From assembly GCF_009900745.1 (NCBI RefSeq), contig NZ_WXVU01000024.1, forward strand, positions 1-64,000: a stretch of 64,000 nt of DNA, in the 5' to 3' direction. The position numbers and the translations under genes are program-made. The notes below the pieces were generated by a model that made no database searches, was not told the DNA's origin, and was given only the letters and a program-made list of their open reading frames with translations. The DNA comes from Chryseobacterium sp. c4a. GTDB taxonomy: Bacteria; Bacteroidota; Bacteroidia; Flavobacteriales; Weeksellaceae. Positions 7,639 through 16,403 of the stretch are shown piece after piece; position 1 is the first letter of the stretch; each line of letters starts with the position of its first letter.

Positions 7639-10600
7639 AAGGTTCAGTTTGTTCTGTTAAAGGATTTTCTTCTTCATATCTCGCCAATTTGGATTTTTCT
7701 GCAATCGTTCCGAAGATATAGTACAACCCTGGAATAATCATTAACCCAAAGATGGTTCCTATCAGCATCCCTCCAGCCGCAGCAGTTCCGATGGTACGGT
7801 TTCCAATAGCTCCAGGCCCTGTTGCAATTACCAACGGAATCAATCCGGCAATAAACGCAAATGAAGTCATCAAAATAGGACGGAAACGAATCGCAGCTCC
7901 TTCAATCGCAGCCTGCATCACAGGAATTCCTTCTTCTGCCTTTTTCTGTACCGCAAATTCTACAATCAATACGGCATTTTTACCTAAAAGCCCGATAAGC
8001 ATTACCATGGCTACCTGAGCATAGATATTATTCTCTAATCCTAAAAGTTTTAAGCAAAGGAATGCTCCAAAAATCCCCACTGGTAATGATAAGATCACTG
8101 GCAATGGAAGAATAAAACTTTCATACTGTGCAGAAAGAATCAAATACACAAATCCTAAACAAACCAGAAATACAAACACGGCTTCATTTCCACGGCTTAC
8201 TTCATCTTTTGAAATCCCAGCCCAGTCAATACCAAAGCCTCTCGGAAGTGTTTTATCTGCAACTTCCTGAATCGCTTTAATAGCCTGTCCACTACTGTAT
8301 CCCGGTGCCGGAGTACCACTCACCTGGGCAGAGTTATACATATTATGTCTTGTCATTTCAGATAGTCCATATACTTTTTCCAATCTCATGAAATCGGAAT
8401 AAGGAACCATTTGGTCTTTATCATTTTTAACATACAGTTTCAATAGATCTGTTGGCAAAGCACGATATTGAGGCCCCGCCTGAACAATAACTTTATAAGG
8501 TCTGTCAAAACGGATAAAACTAGTCTCATAATTGGATCCAATTAGCGTAGATAAGTTATCCATTGCTTTCTCAATAGTTACTCCTTTCTGTTCAGCAAGA
8601 TCATTATCTATCCTAAGCATGTATTGTGGAAAACTTGCAGAATAGAAAGTAAAGGCAGATCCCAGCTCAGGACGTTTCTTTAATTCTTTTACAAAATCAT
8701 TACTTACCTGCTCCATTTTATGATAATCGCCACTTCCAGCTTTATCAAGCAATCGAAGCTCAAAACCTCCGGCTGCTCCATAACCCGGAACGGAAGGTGG
8801 TTGGAAAAACTCAATATTAGCTCCCGGAATATTCTTCGCTTTTTCTTCCAGCTTTTCTATAATTTCAGTAGCAGATTCTTTACGTTCATCCCAGCTTTTA
8901 AGATTAATAAGACAAGTCCCTGAGTTTGACCCGGTACCTTCCGTCAAAATTTCATATCCAGCCAATGAAGAAACAGACTGTACTCCATCGATATCCTCTG
9001 ATTCTTTTAGAAGCTCTCTTGCAATCTGATTCGTTCTCTCTAAAGTAGATCCTGGCGGAGTCTGAATAATTGCATAGATCATCCCCTGATCCTCTGCCGG
9101 GATAAATCCGGATGGAAGTGAATTACTCAGGAAATAAGTTGCAGCGCAGAAAACTAATAACAGAGGTAATGTGAACATCTTTTTAGTTACTGTTTTGTTC
9201 AGCATCTTCTCGTACTTACCCGCTCCTTTTGTAAATAAGTTATTGAATTTATCAAGGAAGATGGTAATGGGTGTTTTCTTTTTCGCTTTTCCGTGGTTAT
9301 TTTTCAGGATTAAAGCACACAAAGCTGGTGTTAAAGTTAAAGCCACAACCCCCGATAAGATAATAGACGAAGCCATTGTAATCGAGAACTGACGATAGAA
9401 TACTCCAACAGGCCCTGACATAAACGCAATAGGAATAAATACCGATGCCATCACCAGAGTAATAGCGATAATCGCTCCACTAATCTCATGCATTGCTTCT
9501 TCTGTCGCTTTTAGAGGAGAAAGATTTTTCTCTTCCATCTTGGCATGAACGGCTTCTATCACTACAATAGCATCATCCACCACGACTCCAATCGCCATTA
9601 CCAATGCAAAGAGGGAAATCATATTCAGTGTAATTCCAAATGCTGACATCACTGCAAAAGTTCCAACCAATGAAACCGGTACAGCTAATGCAGGAATCAA
9701 CGTTGAACGCCAGTCACCAAGGAAAAGAAATACTACAATTGCTACCAATACAAAGGCTTCAAATAAAGTATGAACTACTTTTTCCATAGAGGCATCCAGG
9801 AATCTTGAAACATCATAACTGATCTCATAATGCATTCCTTTAGGGAAGGAAGTCTTTTCAAGATCCGACATCAAGGCTTTAACATTTTTGATAACATCAC
9901 TTGCATTGGAGCCATAAGACTGTTTTACTGTAATCGCAGCAGAAGGTTTTCCATTCAATGTAGAATAGATATCATACATTGAGCTTCCGAATTCAATATC
10001 AGCGACATCTTTTAATCTTACAGATTCACCATTAGGTTTAGCTTTTAAAATAATATTTCCATAATCCTTTTCATTATTAAAACGACCTGGATATTTTAAT
10101 ACATATTCAAAAGACTGTGAGCGCTTACCTGAACTTTCTCCTGTTTTTCCCGGAGAAGCTTCCAAACTCTGCTCATTCAAAGCTTCCATCACTTCATCTG
10201 CTGAAATGTTATAAGCAGTTAATCTATCAGGTTTAAGCCAGATACGCATTGCATATTCACGGGTACCCAAAATATCTGCAAAACCAACACCGCCTATCCT
10301 TCTCAATTCAGACATAACGTTGATATCTGCATAGTTGAACAAGAATTTCTGGTCAGCCTTCGGATCATCACTATACAAGTTGATGTACATCAACATATTT
10401 GGTTCTTCACGGGTAATTTTAACCCCTTCACGAACTACCAAAGGAGGTAATTTATTAACTACGGAAGATACACGGTTTTGAACATTTACTGCTGCAACAT
10501 TGGGATCTGTTCCCAGATCAAATACCACCTGAATGGAAGCTTCTCCATCATTTCCGGCATCTGAGGTCATATACTTCATACCCGGAACTCCGTTTAATCC

Positions 10601-10801
10601 TCTTTCTAATGGGATCACAACAGATTTAATCAACAACTCGTTGTTGGCACCGGGATATTCTGCGGTAATATTTACTTTGGGCGGAGAAATAGAAGGAAAC
10701 TGAGTCACCGGAAGTTTTACCAACGACAGTATTCCTAAAAACACAATAATCAATGAGATTACAATAGACAGAACGGGTCTGCGGATGAATTTCTTAAACA
10801 T
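7610..10801 (-). CDS. RND family multidrug efflux permease (AcrB/MexB-like, HAE1)
   Basis: Inner-membrane proton-driven pump of 1063 residues, the usual length. It begins MFKKFIRRPVLSIVISLIIV, as HAE1 pumps do. The paired aspartates of TM4 are present (VVDDAIVVIE), as is the TM10 lysine (GLLGKNAVLIVEFA). The periplasmic porter and docking repeats and 12 predicted membrane segments are intact. It lies 21 bases downstream of the adaptor gene and overlaps the channel gene. HAE1 pumps usually export hydrophobic or amphiphilic drugs, bile salts or detergents; the exact substrate is inference. No linked repressor was seen. Confidence 0.95.
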   Translation of the reverse strand: MFKKFIRRPVLSIVISLIIVFLGILSLVKLPVTQFPSISPPKVNITAEYPGANNELLIKSVVIPLERGLNGVPGMKYMTSDAGNDGEASIQVVFDLGTDPNVAAVNVQNRVSSVVNKLPPLVVREGVKITREEPNMLMYINLYSDDPKADQKFLFNYADINVMSELRRIGGVGFADILGTREYAMRIWLKPDRLTAYNISADEVMEALNEQSLEASPGKTGESSGKRSQSFEYVLKYPGRFNNEKDYGNIILKAKPNGESVRLKDVADIEFGSSMYDIYSTLNGKPSAAITVKQSYGSNASDVIKNVKALMSDLEKTSFPKGMHYEISYDVSRFLDASMEKVVHTLFEAFVLVAIVVFLFLGDWRSTLIPALAVPVSLVGTFAVMSAFGITLNMISLFALVMAIGVVVDDAIVVIEAVHAKMEEKNLSPLKATEEAMHEISGAIIAITLVMASVFIPIAFMSGPVGVFYRQFSITMASSIILSGVVALTLTPALCALILKNNHGKAKKKTPITIFLDKFNNLFTKGAGKYEKMLNKTVTKKMFTLPLLLVFCAATYFLSNSLPSGFIPAEDQGMIYAIIQTPPGSTLERTNQIARELLKESEDIDGVQSVSSLAGYEILTEGTGSNSGTCLINLKSWDERKESATEIIEKLEEKAKNIPGANIEFFQPPSVPGYGAAGGFELRLLDKAGSGDYHKMEQVSNDFVKELKKRPELGSAFTFYSASFPQYMLRIDNDLAEQKGVTIEKAMDNLSTLIGSNYETSFIRFDRPYKVIVQAGPQYRALPTDLLKLYVKNDKDQMVPYSDFMRLEKVYGLSEMTRHNMYNSAQVSGTPAPGYSSGQAIKAIQEVADKTLPRGFGIDWAGISKDEVSRGNEAVFVFLVCLGFVYLILSAQYESFILPLPVILSLPVGIFGAFLCLKLLGLENNIYAQVAMVMLIGLLGKNAVLIVEFAVQKKAEEGIPVMQAAIEGAAIRFRPILMTSFAFIAGLIPLVIATGPGAIGNRTIGTAAAGGMLIGTIFGLMIIPGLYYIFGTIAEKSKLARYEEENPLTEQTEPYEHDGKFED

Positions 10802-10822
10802 ACTACTTCATTTTAGAGACCA

Positions 10823-11908
10823 CTACTCTGCTTTTAATTTCAATGACTTAAGAACCTTTTGAGGATCCTGGAATTTTGTTTTTACTTTTTGGTCATCCTT
10901 CACCTTCTGAACGCCCTCCAAAAGAATCTGATCTCCTTTTGAAATTCCCGAGCTTACAACATACAGATCCGGAAGTTCATAAGCCACTTTAATGTTTCTG
11001 GATTTTGCAGTACCATTTTTATCAATTACGAATACATATTTCTGATCCTGAATTTCATAGGTAGCTTTCTGAGGAATGATCAATGCATTGTGTACCGGCA
11101 TCGTCATCTGTACTTTTCCGGTTTCTCCATTTCTCAAAAGTTTATCAGGATTGGGAAATTTAGCACGAAACGCAATATTTCCGGTTTCATTATCAAATTC
11201 CCCTTCAATAGTTTGAATTTCTCCTTTCTGTGTATACATTTCTCCATTTGCAGTAATCAGGGATACCTGGTTGCTTCCTCTGTCTGCAGCATGAGTCTGA
11301 TAGCTCAGATATTCCGGCTCCGAAACATTGAAATAAGTGTAGATACTTGTATTATCTGATAATGAAGTTAGCAAATCTCCTTCATCTACAAGACTTCCCA
11401 ATTTCAAAGGAATTCTGTTGATAATCCCTGAAAACGGAGCTTTAATATCCGTAAAAGACAGGTGAATCTGTGCCAGTTTCATTTCTGCATTGGCTGCATC
11501 CAGTTTAGCTTTAGCCATTGCTTTTTCATTTTTAGAAACAATATTGTTTCCGGCTAAAGTACTTGCATTTTTCAGTTCAATACTAGCTTGTTCTACTTCT
11601 GCTTTTGCTTTTAATAATTCTGCCTGGTACAGTTTAGGCATAATACGAAATAGCGTTTGTCCTGCATGTACATATTGCCCTTCATCTACAAAAATTTTCT
11701 CAAGGAATCCTTTTTCCTGAGCCCGAACCTCAATGTTCTTTACAGATTGAATCTGAGCTACATATTCCTTATTAATCACAGTATCCATTACTACCGGTGA
11801 TGTTACCGGGTAAGTAGTTACTTCTTCTTTCTCCTCTTTTTTCTTATTGCAGCTTACAGCCAGTAAAAGAACGCTAAGCGCAATACCTGAGGCAACTCTT
11901 TTCATCAT
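10823..11908 (-). CDS. RND efflux periplasmic adaptor (HlyD/AcrA family) lipoprotein
   Basis: Links pump and outer-membrane channel across the periplasm. The 361-residue protein has a lipobox (LLLAVSC) near residue 20 followed by Lys-rich sequence, a lipoyl/barrel-sandwich half (RAQEKGFLEKIFVDEGQYVH), an alpha-hairpin of Ala/Lys/Glu (about residues 95-145), the second half (APFSGIINRIPLKLGSLVDEGD) and beta-barrel and membrane-proximal domains. Two Met codons open the frame (11908 and 11905); either is possible. First gene of the efflux operon. Confidence 0.93.
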   Translation of the reverse strand: MMKRVASGIALSVLLLAVSCNKKKEEKEEVTTYPVTSPVVMDTVINKEYVAQIQSVKNIEVRAQEKGFLEKIFVDEGQYVHAGQTLFRIMPKLYQAELLKAKAEVEQASIELKNASTLAGNNIVSKNEKAMAKAKLDAANAEMKLAQIHLSFTDIKAPFSGIINRIPLKLGSLVDEGDLLTSLSDNTSIYTYFNVSEPEYLSYQTHAADRGSNQVSLITANGEMYTQKGEIQTIEGEFDNETGNIAFRAKFPNPDKLLRNGETGKVQMTMPVHNALIIPQKATYEIQDQKYVFVIDKNGTAKSRNIKVAYELPDLYVVSSGISKGDQILLEGVQKVKDDQKVKTKFQDPQKVLKSLKLKAE

Positions 11909-12054
11909 AATTCTAGAGTTTTATAAATCGTTAATGTTTTGAATAGAAATAAAATGGTAATAGAGAGATACTGCAATGTGATGATTACCAACATACACAA
12001 CGCAAAGCTTTCCCACCTGAAATCAGGCAGAAGATCATTGGAAAAAATGAATTT

Positions 12055-12447
12055 TTAAATTCTAATAGAACGAATCAGAATAAACTTCTTGGCAGTGAGC
12101 CCAAAAATTAAACCGTGAATATCTGGTTTAAACTGTTTTTTACTTTTGAGTCCAAAAATATAAACAAGACTGAAAATTCCAGCAAAAACAATAATCGTCT
12201 GAAATATATCAGACAGCTGAAAACTATTTTCGGTGAGTTCTAAAGTTGAATTATCATCTATGGTATCTGAGGTCATCTGCTGAATAGATAATTTTTCATA
12301 CGTCTGATTCAGTCGATTCGCTCTTTTAGGGAGATGATGAGAAACATGACCTGAATAGTCATTTCGAAGTGTTTTAACATTGAGCTTGCTCTCTACTACA
12401 AAGAGCAGAAATAGACTCGTTAAAAAAAATACTATAAAGTTTCTCAT
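12055..12447 (-). CDS. small membrane protein of unknown function
   Basis: About 130 residues with an N-terminal hydrophobic segment (FIVFFLTSLFLLFVV) that may be a signal anchor, a polar middle, a second membrane segment (IFQTIIVFAGIFSLVYIFGL) and a basic tail. I do not recognise a family. The frame extends to a GTG at 12468, but that codon sits in a TACATTTG word resembling a promoter -7 box (12458-12465), so the ATG at 12447 is preferred. It lies 146 bases upstream of the efflux operon on the same strand and could be linked to it; that is inference only. Confidence 0.6.
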   Translation of the reverse strand: MRNFIVFFLTSLFLLFVVESKLNVKTLRNDYSGHVSHHLPKRANRLNQTYEKLSIQQMTSDTIDDNSTLELTENSFQLSDIFQTIIVFAGIFSLVYIFGLKSKKQFKPDIHGLIFGLTAKKFILIRSIRI

Positions 12448-12746
12448 TTTGAAGTGGCAAATGTACACTTAGATTATCATATCTTCATAATAGATTAACA
12501 AAATTTAACTCTCCTTTAAATAACCTGAATTAGAAACCTTATTAAACATCAAATCATTTGAAAAATAAATATTTATAAATAAAAAATGTTCCTTACCACG
12601 ACCATAATACTTTTTGATTCTTTATTTTTTCATGGGCTTATGTCCTGTTTTTTGACATTTTATTTCGAATCTTCTTATTATTTAGGGAAAACATCAACCT
12701 AAAAAACTAAACTTTATCATGATTTCAAATTATTAGTATAAGCTTA

Positions 12747-12777
12747 TTGTTATTCTCTTAATTTTGAATTATTTTTG
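12747..12777 (+). promoter_or_regulatory. candidate Bacteroidota promoter (TTG-N20-TATTTTTG)
   Basis: TTG at 12747-12749 and TATTTTTG at 12770-12777 are 20 bases apart, which fits the -33/-7 consensus of Flavobacteriia. It lies 20 bases before a short reading frame and about 285 bases before the next annotated gene, so what it transcribes is unclear. Confidence 0.45.
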
Positions 12778-12796
12778 CCGAAAATTTACACAACAA

Positions 12797-12874
12797 ATGA
12801 ACAAAGAAAAAACACCCTCTATTCTCCTGAATATAAATCGGTTAAAAAAACAGTATAAATTCCCTCAATCCTAA
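12797..12874 (+). CDS. possible 25-residue peptide behind a promoter
   Basis: The frame MNKEKTPSILLNINRLKKQY... ends with stop at 12872-12874 and starts about 20 bases after a good promoter match. It is basic and short, with no known family. It could be a leader or small peptide, or chance in AT-rich DNA. Confidence 0.2.
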   Translation: MNKEKTPSILLNINRLKKQYKFPQS

Positions 12875-13061
12875 ATTTCTTACTCTAAATAGTCAGTTTC
12901 TGTTTCGTTGAAGAATGTGTTAAAACAGGATGAACAAAATTCATTAAATAAAAACACAATGTCAGTTTATGTAAAATTAACATATAATTACCAAAAATAT
13001 TTGTATTTTTATATAGTATTAACACCATAATTCATGAAACACTTTAAAATCACTTATCATT

Positions 13062-13454
13062 ATGAAAAAATTATTTACATCCCTCCTTTTTGGACTTGCA
13101 ATTCTTTCCTCAACAGCGTGTAAACATCCCGGAAAAGAAGCAGAAACGGTTACCGCTGTTACTCCTGAAAATACTGATAACATTTCAAAAGATGTATATG
13201 TTGACAGCTATGGAGAAAAGATAGAAGTCACTATAAATCGTACTAAAAATACAGCATCGGTACATTTAAACGGTAAAACTTATGACCTGAAAAAAAGTGA
13301 TGCTTTACCTGAGTATACAGCCTCCAATGAAGAGTATCAATACTCTGATATTAAAGGAAATATCACTTTCTTAAAGAAAAACGTAGACATGGTGCTTTTC
13401 CATCTTAAACAGGCTAAAAAAGAATCAGGCCCGGCAAAAATGGCATCGTATTAG
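13062..13454 (+). CDS. small lipoprotein, MliC-like
   Basis: A 130-residue lipoprotein (lipobox SSTAC near residue 20) followed by a linker of about 25 residues and a small beta-rich domain: VTINRTKNTASVHLNGKTYD, then a gap and ITFLKKNVDMVLFH. The pattern of a short strand, NGK loop and final strand resembles membrane-bound lysozyme inhibitor of C-type lysozyme (MliC), although the conserved Ser/Lys motif is weak. The next gene encodes a META/HslJ domain, a pairing often seen with MliC-type domains, which supports the call. It would act in the periplasm or at the outer membrane. Confidence 0.6.
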   Translation: MKKLFTSLLFGLAILSSTACKHPGKEAETVTAVTPENTDNISKDVYVDSYGEKIEVTINRTKNTASVHLNGKTYDLKKSDALPEYTASNEEYQYSDIKGNITFLKKNVDMVLFHLKQAKKESGPAKMASY

Positions 13455-13490
13455 CATATACACAAACAGTAAAATTAAAATTTAAAATTT

Positions 13491-13922
13491 ATGAAAAGCT
13501 TGTATTACTATTTATCCGCTCTTTTTCTAGCTGTATTTCTTGTTTCTTGCCAGACACAGACTGCTCAGAAACCAACAACAGATATTACAGGAAAGACTTG
13601 GAAATTAACGGAGCTTAATGGTCAGCCGATCAAATTAAAAAATCCAAAGAACAATCCTTATTTCAAGCTTGACATGAATGGAATGAGATATGAAGGTCAT
13701 GCAGGATGTAATGGATTAGGAGGTACTTTTGAGATCAAGCAGGATGTTATGAGAATCAAATTTAACCAAGGAATGTCTACAATGATGGCTTGTGAAGATC
13801 TTGATATCGAAAATCAGTTTACAAAGGCTATCCTTGCAGCTGATAACTATTCTGTAAACGGGAATACATTAACTTTAAACAAAGCAAGAATGGCTCCTTT
13901 AGCGAAGTTCGTTCTTGAATAA
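13491..13922 (+). CDS. META domain (HslJ-like) lipoprotein
   Basis: A 143-residue protein with lipobox (FLVSC, near residue 20) and one META domain: GKTWKLTELNGQPI, then GHAGCNGLGGTFEI, then MSTMMACEDLDIENQFTKAI and a final strand. The GCNG...TxMAC motif is the signature of the HslJ/META family, tied to heat-shock or novobiocin tolerance in E. coli. It lies 36 bases after the MliC-like lipoprotein and is followed by a strong terminator, so the two probably form a transcription unit. The function in this group is not established. Confidence 0.88.
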   Translation: MKSLYYYLSALFLAVFLVSCQTQTAQKPTTDITGKTWKLTELNGQPIKLKNPKNNPYFKLDMNGMRYEGHAGCNGLGGTFEIKQDVMRIKFNQGMSTMMACEDLDIENQFTKAILAADNYSVNGNTLTLNKARMAPLAKFVLE

Positions 13923-13946
13923 GAAAACAATAATTAGATTTAATAT

Positions 13947-13979
13947 AAAAAGATGTCCTTGTATGGGGACATCTTTTTT
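13947..13979. terminator. bidirectional terminator between META lipoprotein and SemiSWEET genes
   Basis: A 12-bp stem (AAAAAGATGTCC/GGACATCTTTTT) with an 8-base loop and T-runs on both strands lies between two convergent genes and overlaps the stop of the leftward one. Confidence 0.88.
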
Positions 13980-14235
13980 ACTTTTTATCATACTTTATAT
14001 AGCAAATCAAAAGGCTTATATTTACCAACACGGCAAATGCGTTTGACAAAATAATAGGAAATTCATCTTTTTTAAAACCATACCATACCCATAAAGACAA
14101 CCCTGAAATAAGTACCAAAAGCATAAGCAGGGAAATGTCTTCTACATTTTTCTCCCGGATTACTTTTACAAGTTGTGGTATCATGGATACGGAAGTCAGT
14201 ACTCCTGCAATAATCCCTAATAGGTTTTCATTCAT
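13978..14235 (-). CDS. SemiSWEET-type (MtN3/PQ-loop) small transporter
   Basis: An 85-residue membrane protein with three predicted helices, the size of a SemiSWEET half-transporter that works as a dimer. The PQ motif is seen in helix 1 (SVSMIPQLVKVIREKNVEDI), a Trp-rich segment in helix 2 (LSLWVWYGF) and Asn in helix 3 (LSNAFAVLVNISLLI). The family moves sugars by facilitated diffusion; the substrate here is unknown. It lies 36 bases after the FAD oxidoreductase gene and may share its transcript. Confidence 0.85.
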   Translation of the reverse strand: MNENLLGIIAGVLTSVSMIPQLVKVIREKNVEDISLLMLLVLISGLSLWVWYGFKKDEFPIILSNAFAVLVNISLLICYIKYDKK

Positions 14236-14271
14236 AAAATACTGTTGTTAAAATGGCTTTCTGATGAAGAA

Positions 14272-15306
14272 TTACTTAAATCTATTTAATGAAACTTCCT
14301 CATGCAATGGAATCTCTTCTTCAATAAAACGGAATAAATCTCTTGCAAAGTAGCAACCATTCAAAATTCCTCTTGCTCCAAGCCCATTGAAAACATATAA
14401 ATTATGATGAGTTTCATGTCTTCCAATAATAGGTCGTCGATCTTTTACTGTTGGTCTGAAACCAAAATTAACTTCCTTCACCTCAAAGTCGTAAGGGTAG
14501 AATTCTGATAGTCCATTGACGAGCTGATTAACCGCCGATTCATCAATATGATGATGAAGCTGCTCGCGATCGTATGTTCCCCCGTAAAAATAAAGGCCAT
14601 TACCTGTCGGGAAAAGAAAATGTTTCTTTTTAATGGTTATGTCTTCCGGAATTGGTTGTGAAAGTTCAACTTTTATATGATGTCCTTTATTCGGGTTCAC
14701 AGTAATTTCTGAAAAGTAAGGATTGTCTTTCACTCCCATTCCTTCACAGAAAATAATATGTTTGAAATTAAAATCTTTATAAGTGGATTCTGATGGATTC
14801 AATTTAGTATATTCAAACTTTTCACTGATAAGAAAACCGTTTTTTTCAAAATAACTGAATAAACCCGTGAAAAATCCATTAACATTTAGTCTGGCAGACT
14901 GATTGACCTTTCCTGTGAGAAAATCGTTTTTTACTACATTTAAAGACTCAAAATTTTCTTCCAAAAAGTTCACTAATTCTTCATTTTTCGATTTTTTAAG
15001 CCAAAGCTTCTGTTCATTTTCATCATGAAAAATTCTGTGAATAGGCGCACTGATCAAATAGTTTTCGCCGGTATATGATTCTATTTCCTTCAAGCTGCTC
15101 TTCAGAAAATCAATTTGCTCCTGAGCTTTCCAGAAGGTGGTGAACTTTTTAAGTACAACAGGATTAATAATACCCGCCGAAACTTGTGAAGCGCTTTTTC
15201 TTCCTTCAGAAAAAATCACGAAGGATTTGTTGTTCTTCACCAGCTGATGCGCTAAAAAAAGCCCGGCATATCCGTCTCCTACAATAATATAATCTACATT
15301 TTTCAT
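14272..15306 (-). CDS. FAD-dependent oxidoreductase (DAO family)
   Basis: A 344-residue protein that starts with a dinucleotide-binding beta-alpha-beta fold (DYIIVGDGYAGLFLAHQL, GxGxxG at about residues 9-14). The central substrate region and C-terminal FAD-contact motif (NLYVFNGLGARGILNGCYFA) are typical of D-amino-acid-oxidase-like proteins. It may oxidise an amine or amino acid in the cytoplasm; the substrate is unknown. It follows gldN on the same strand but a strong terminator separates them, so it is probably a separate unit. No signal peptide. Confidence 0.85.
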   Translation of the reverse strand: MKNVDYIIVGDGYAGLFLAHQLVKNNKSFVIFSEGRKSASQVSAGIINPVVLKKFTTFWKAQEQIDFLKSSLKEIESYTGENYLISAPIHRIFHDENEQKLWLKKSKNEELVNFLEENFESLNVVKNDFLTGKVNQSARLNVNGFFTGLFSYFEKNGFLISEKFEYTKLNPSESTYKDFNFKHIIFCEGMGVKDNPYFSEITVNPNKGHHIKVELSQPIPEDITIKKKHFLFPTGNGLYFYGGTYDREQLHHHIDESAVNQLVNGLSEFYPYDFEVKEVNFGFRPTVKDRRPIIGRHETHHNLYVFNGLGARGILNGCYFARDLFRFIEEEIPLHEEVSLNRFK

Positions 15307-15390
15307 AGAGCAATTTCATTTATTTAAAGGTCATCTACAATCGCCTATATCATTGATTATTGATTAACAATAAACAAAGGGCGACTTATA

Positions 15391-15424
15391 ATAAAAAAAA
15401 CCTGAGTAAAAATACTCAGGTTTT
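15391..15424 (-). terminator. terminator after gldN
   Basis: A 10-bp stem AACCTGAGTA/TACTCAGGTT with a 4-base loop, followed on the minus strand by eight T. It ends the gldKLMN transcript. Confidence 0.9.
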
Positions 15425-15444
15425 GTATAAATATCAAGTGAAAT

Positions 15445-16383
15445 TTAGTAATTCCACATATCATTTTCCATTTCTAGAATCTGCGACTTGATTCTGTCGC
15501 TTTCTTCTAACTGATCATCAGCATCTTTAGGAATGTAATCTTTGATTGTACCATCTCCTAAACCGGTTGAAGATTTATAGATAACAGAAGAGAATCTTCT
15601 TGCATTGATAATATCATCAAAAGACAAATCTGCAGAAGAGTTTTTTCTATTGTAAACATAATTGTTGGCTAGAACATCTCTTGCATTTGGATAGAAAATC
15701 CAGAATAGGTCAATAAGATCATCATTGCTTGCAATTGGTTTACCATCTGGGCCTATAACTCCTTGTACTGCAGGATCCGGGCCCATTGCAGCAATACCAA
15801 GAGGTCTGTATTTCATCTGCCCGTCTCTCTTATCTACAAACCACATTCCCATAATTTTAAGCACTTTTACTTTGTCAGTAGTTGTCTTAAATACGTCGGT
15901 ATATTCTTTCTTCTCCTGTTCAGTTAATTGTCTTCCTGAGTTTAGGATATCGATTGCAGCATCGTTAATTCTAACATTCTCCAATCTTTTTTGGATTCCT
16001 TCCGGTGAAAGCTTTAAAGTAAAGTTTTCATCATCATACACCTGCTCAATTTTACCAGTTAAAGCTGCATCTAACAGTAATTGGTATAGAGACCTTGTAG
16101 GGGTAGAAAGAAGACCATCCGGATTATCATAGTAAAATGGTTGATTGATCTTATCATTCATATCGATGATTTCCCAAACAAACATACTCTTAAGGATGTC
16201 TTTATCTTCCACAAATCCATATTCAAGAGGCTTTACCGTTTTATCAATAATAGTATCACCAACTTTTTGTTTGTTCTCCGCTCTCATCTGTCTAAACTCT
16301 TCTGGTGAAGAAGCGTTCAGAATAGTCTGGGAAAATGCAAATCCCGAGACTAATACTAAAAGGGTGCTAATATATTTTTTCAT
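15445..16383 (-). CDS. gldN: gliding motility / T9SS protein GldN
   Basis: A 312-residue exported protein with a signal peptide (ending GFAFSQ) that forms the periplasmic ring of the type IX secretion system with the lipoprotein GldK under the outer membrane. Recognisable segments are RPLEYGFVEDKDILKSMFVW-like sequence near residue 55, WEIIDMNDKINQPFYY, and the late GIAAMGPDPAVQG region. The length is normal. It lies 20 bases after gldM in the conserved order gldK-gldL-gldM-gldN, and a terminator follows, so it is the last gene of the operon. Confidence 0.95.
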   Translation of the reverse strand: MKKYISTLLVLVSGFAFSQTILNASSPEEFRQMRAENKQKVGDTIIDKTVKPLEYGFVEDKDILKSMFVWEIIDMNDKINQPFYYDNPDGLLSTPTRSLYQLLLDAALTGKIEQVYDDENFTLKLSPEGIQKRLENVRINDAAIDILNSGRQLTEQEKKEYTDVFKTTTDKVKVLKIMGMWFVDKRDGQMKYRPLGIAAMGPDPAVQGVIGPDGKPIASNDDLIDLFWIFYPNARDVLANNYVYNRKNSSADLSFDDIINARRFSSVIYKSSTGLGDGTIKDYIPKDADDQLEESDRIKSQILEMENDMWNY

Positions 16384-16403
16384 AATAAATTACAATTTTA
16401 GTC

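Larger units (their letters stand above)
12448..13061. other. 614-bp AT-rich intergenic region
   Basis: Separates the leftward small membrane protein from the rightward lipoprotein genes, so it should hold divergent promoters. It contains a good plus-strand promoter match at 12747-12777 followed by a 25-codon frame (12797-12874). I see no hairpin with a T-run, no repeat array and no tRNA in the remainder. Confidence 0.6.

Noticed and set aside
12959-13033. Short frame before the MliC-like gene
   Set aside because: 23 codons, AT-driven composition, no ribosome or promoter support.
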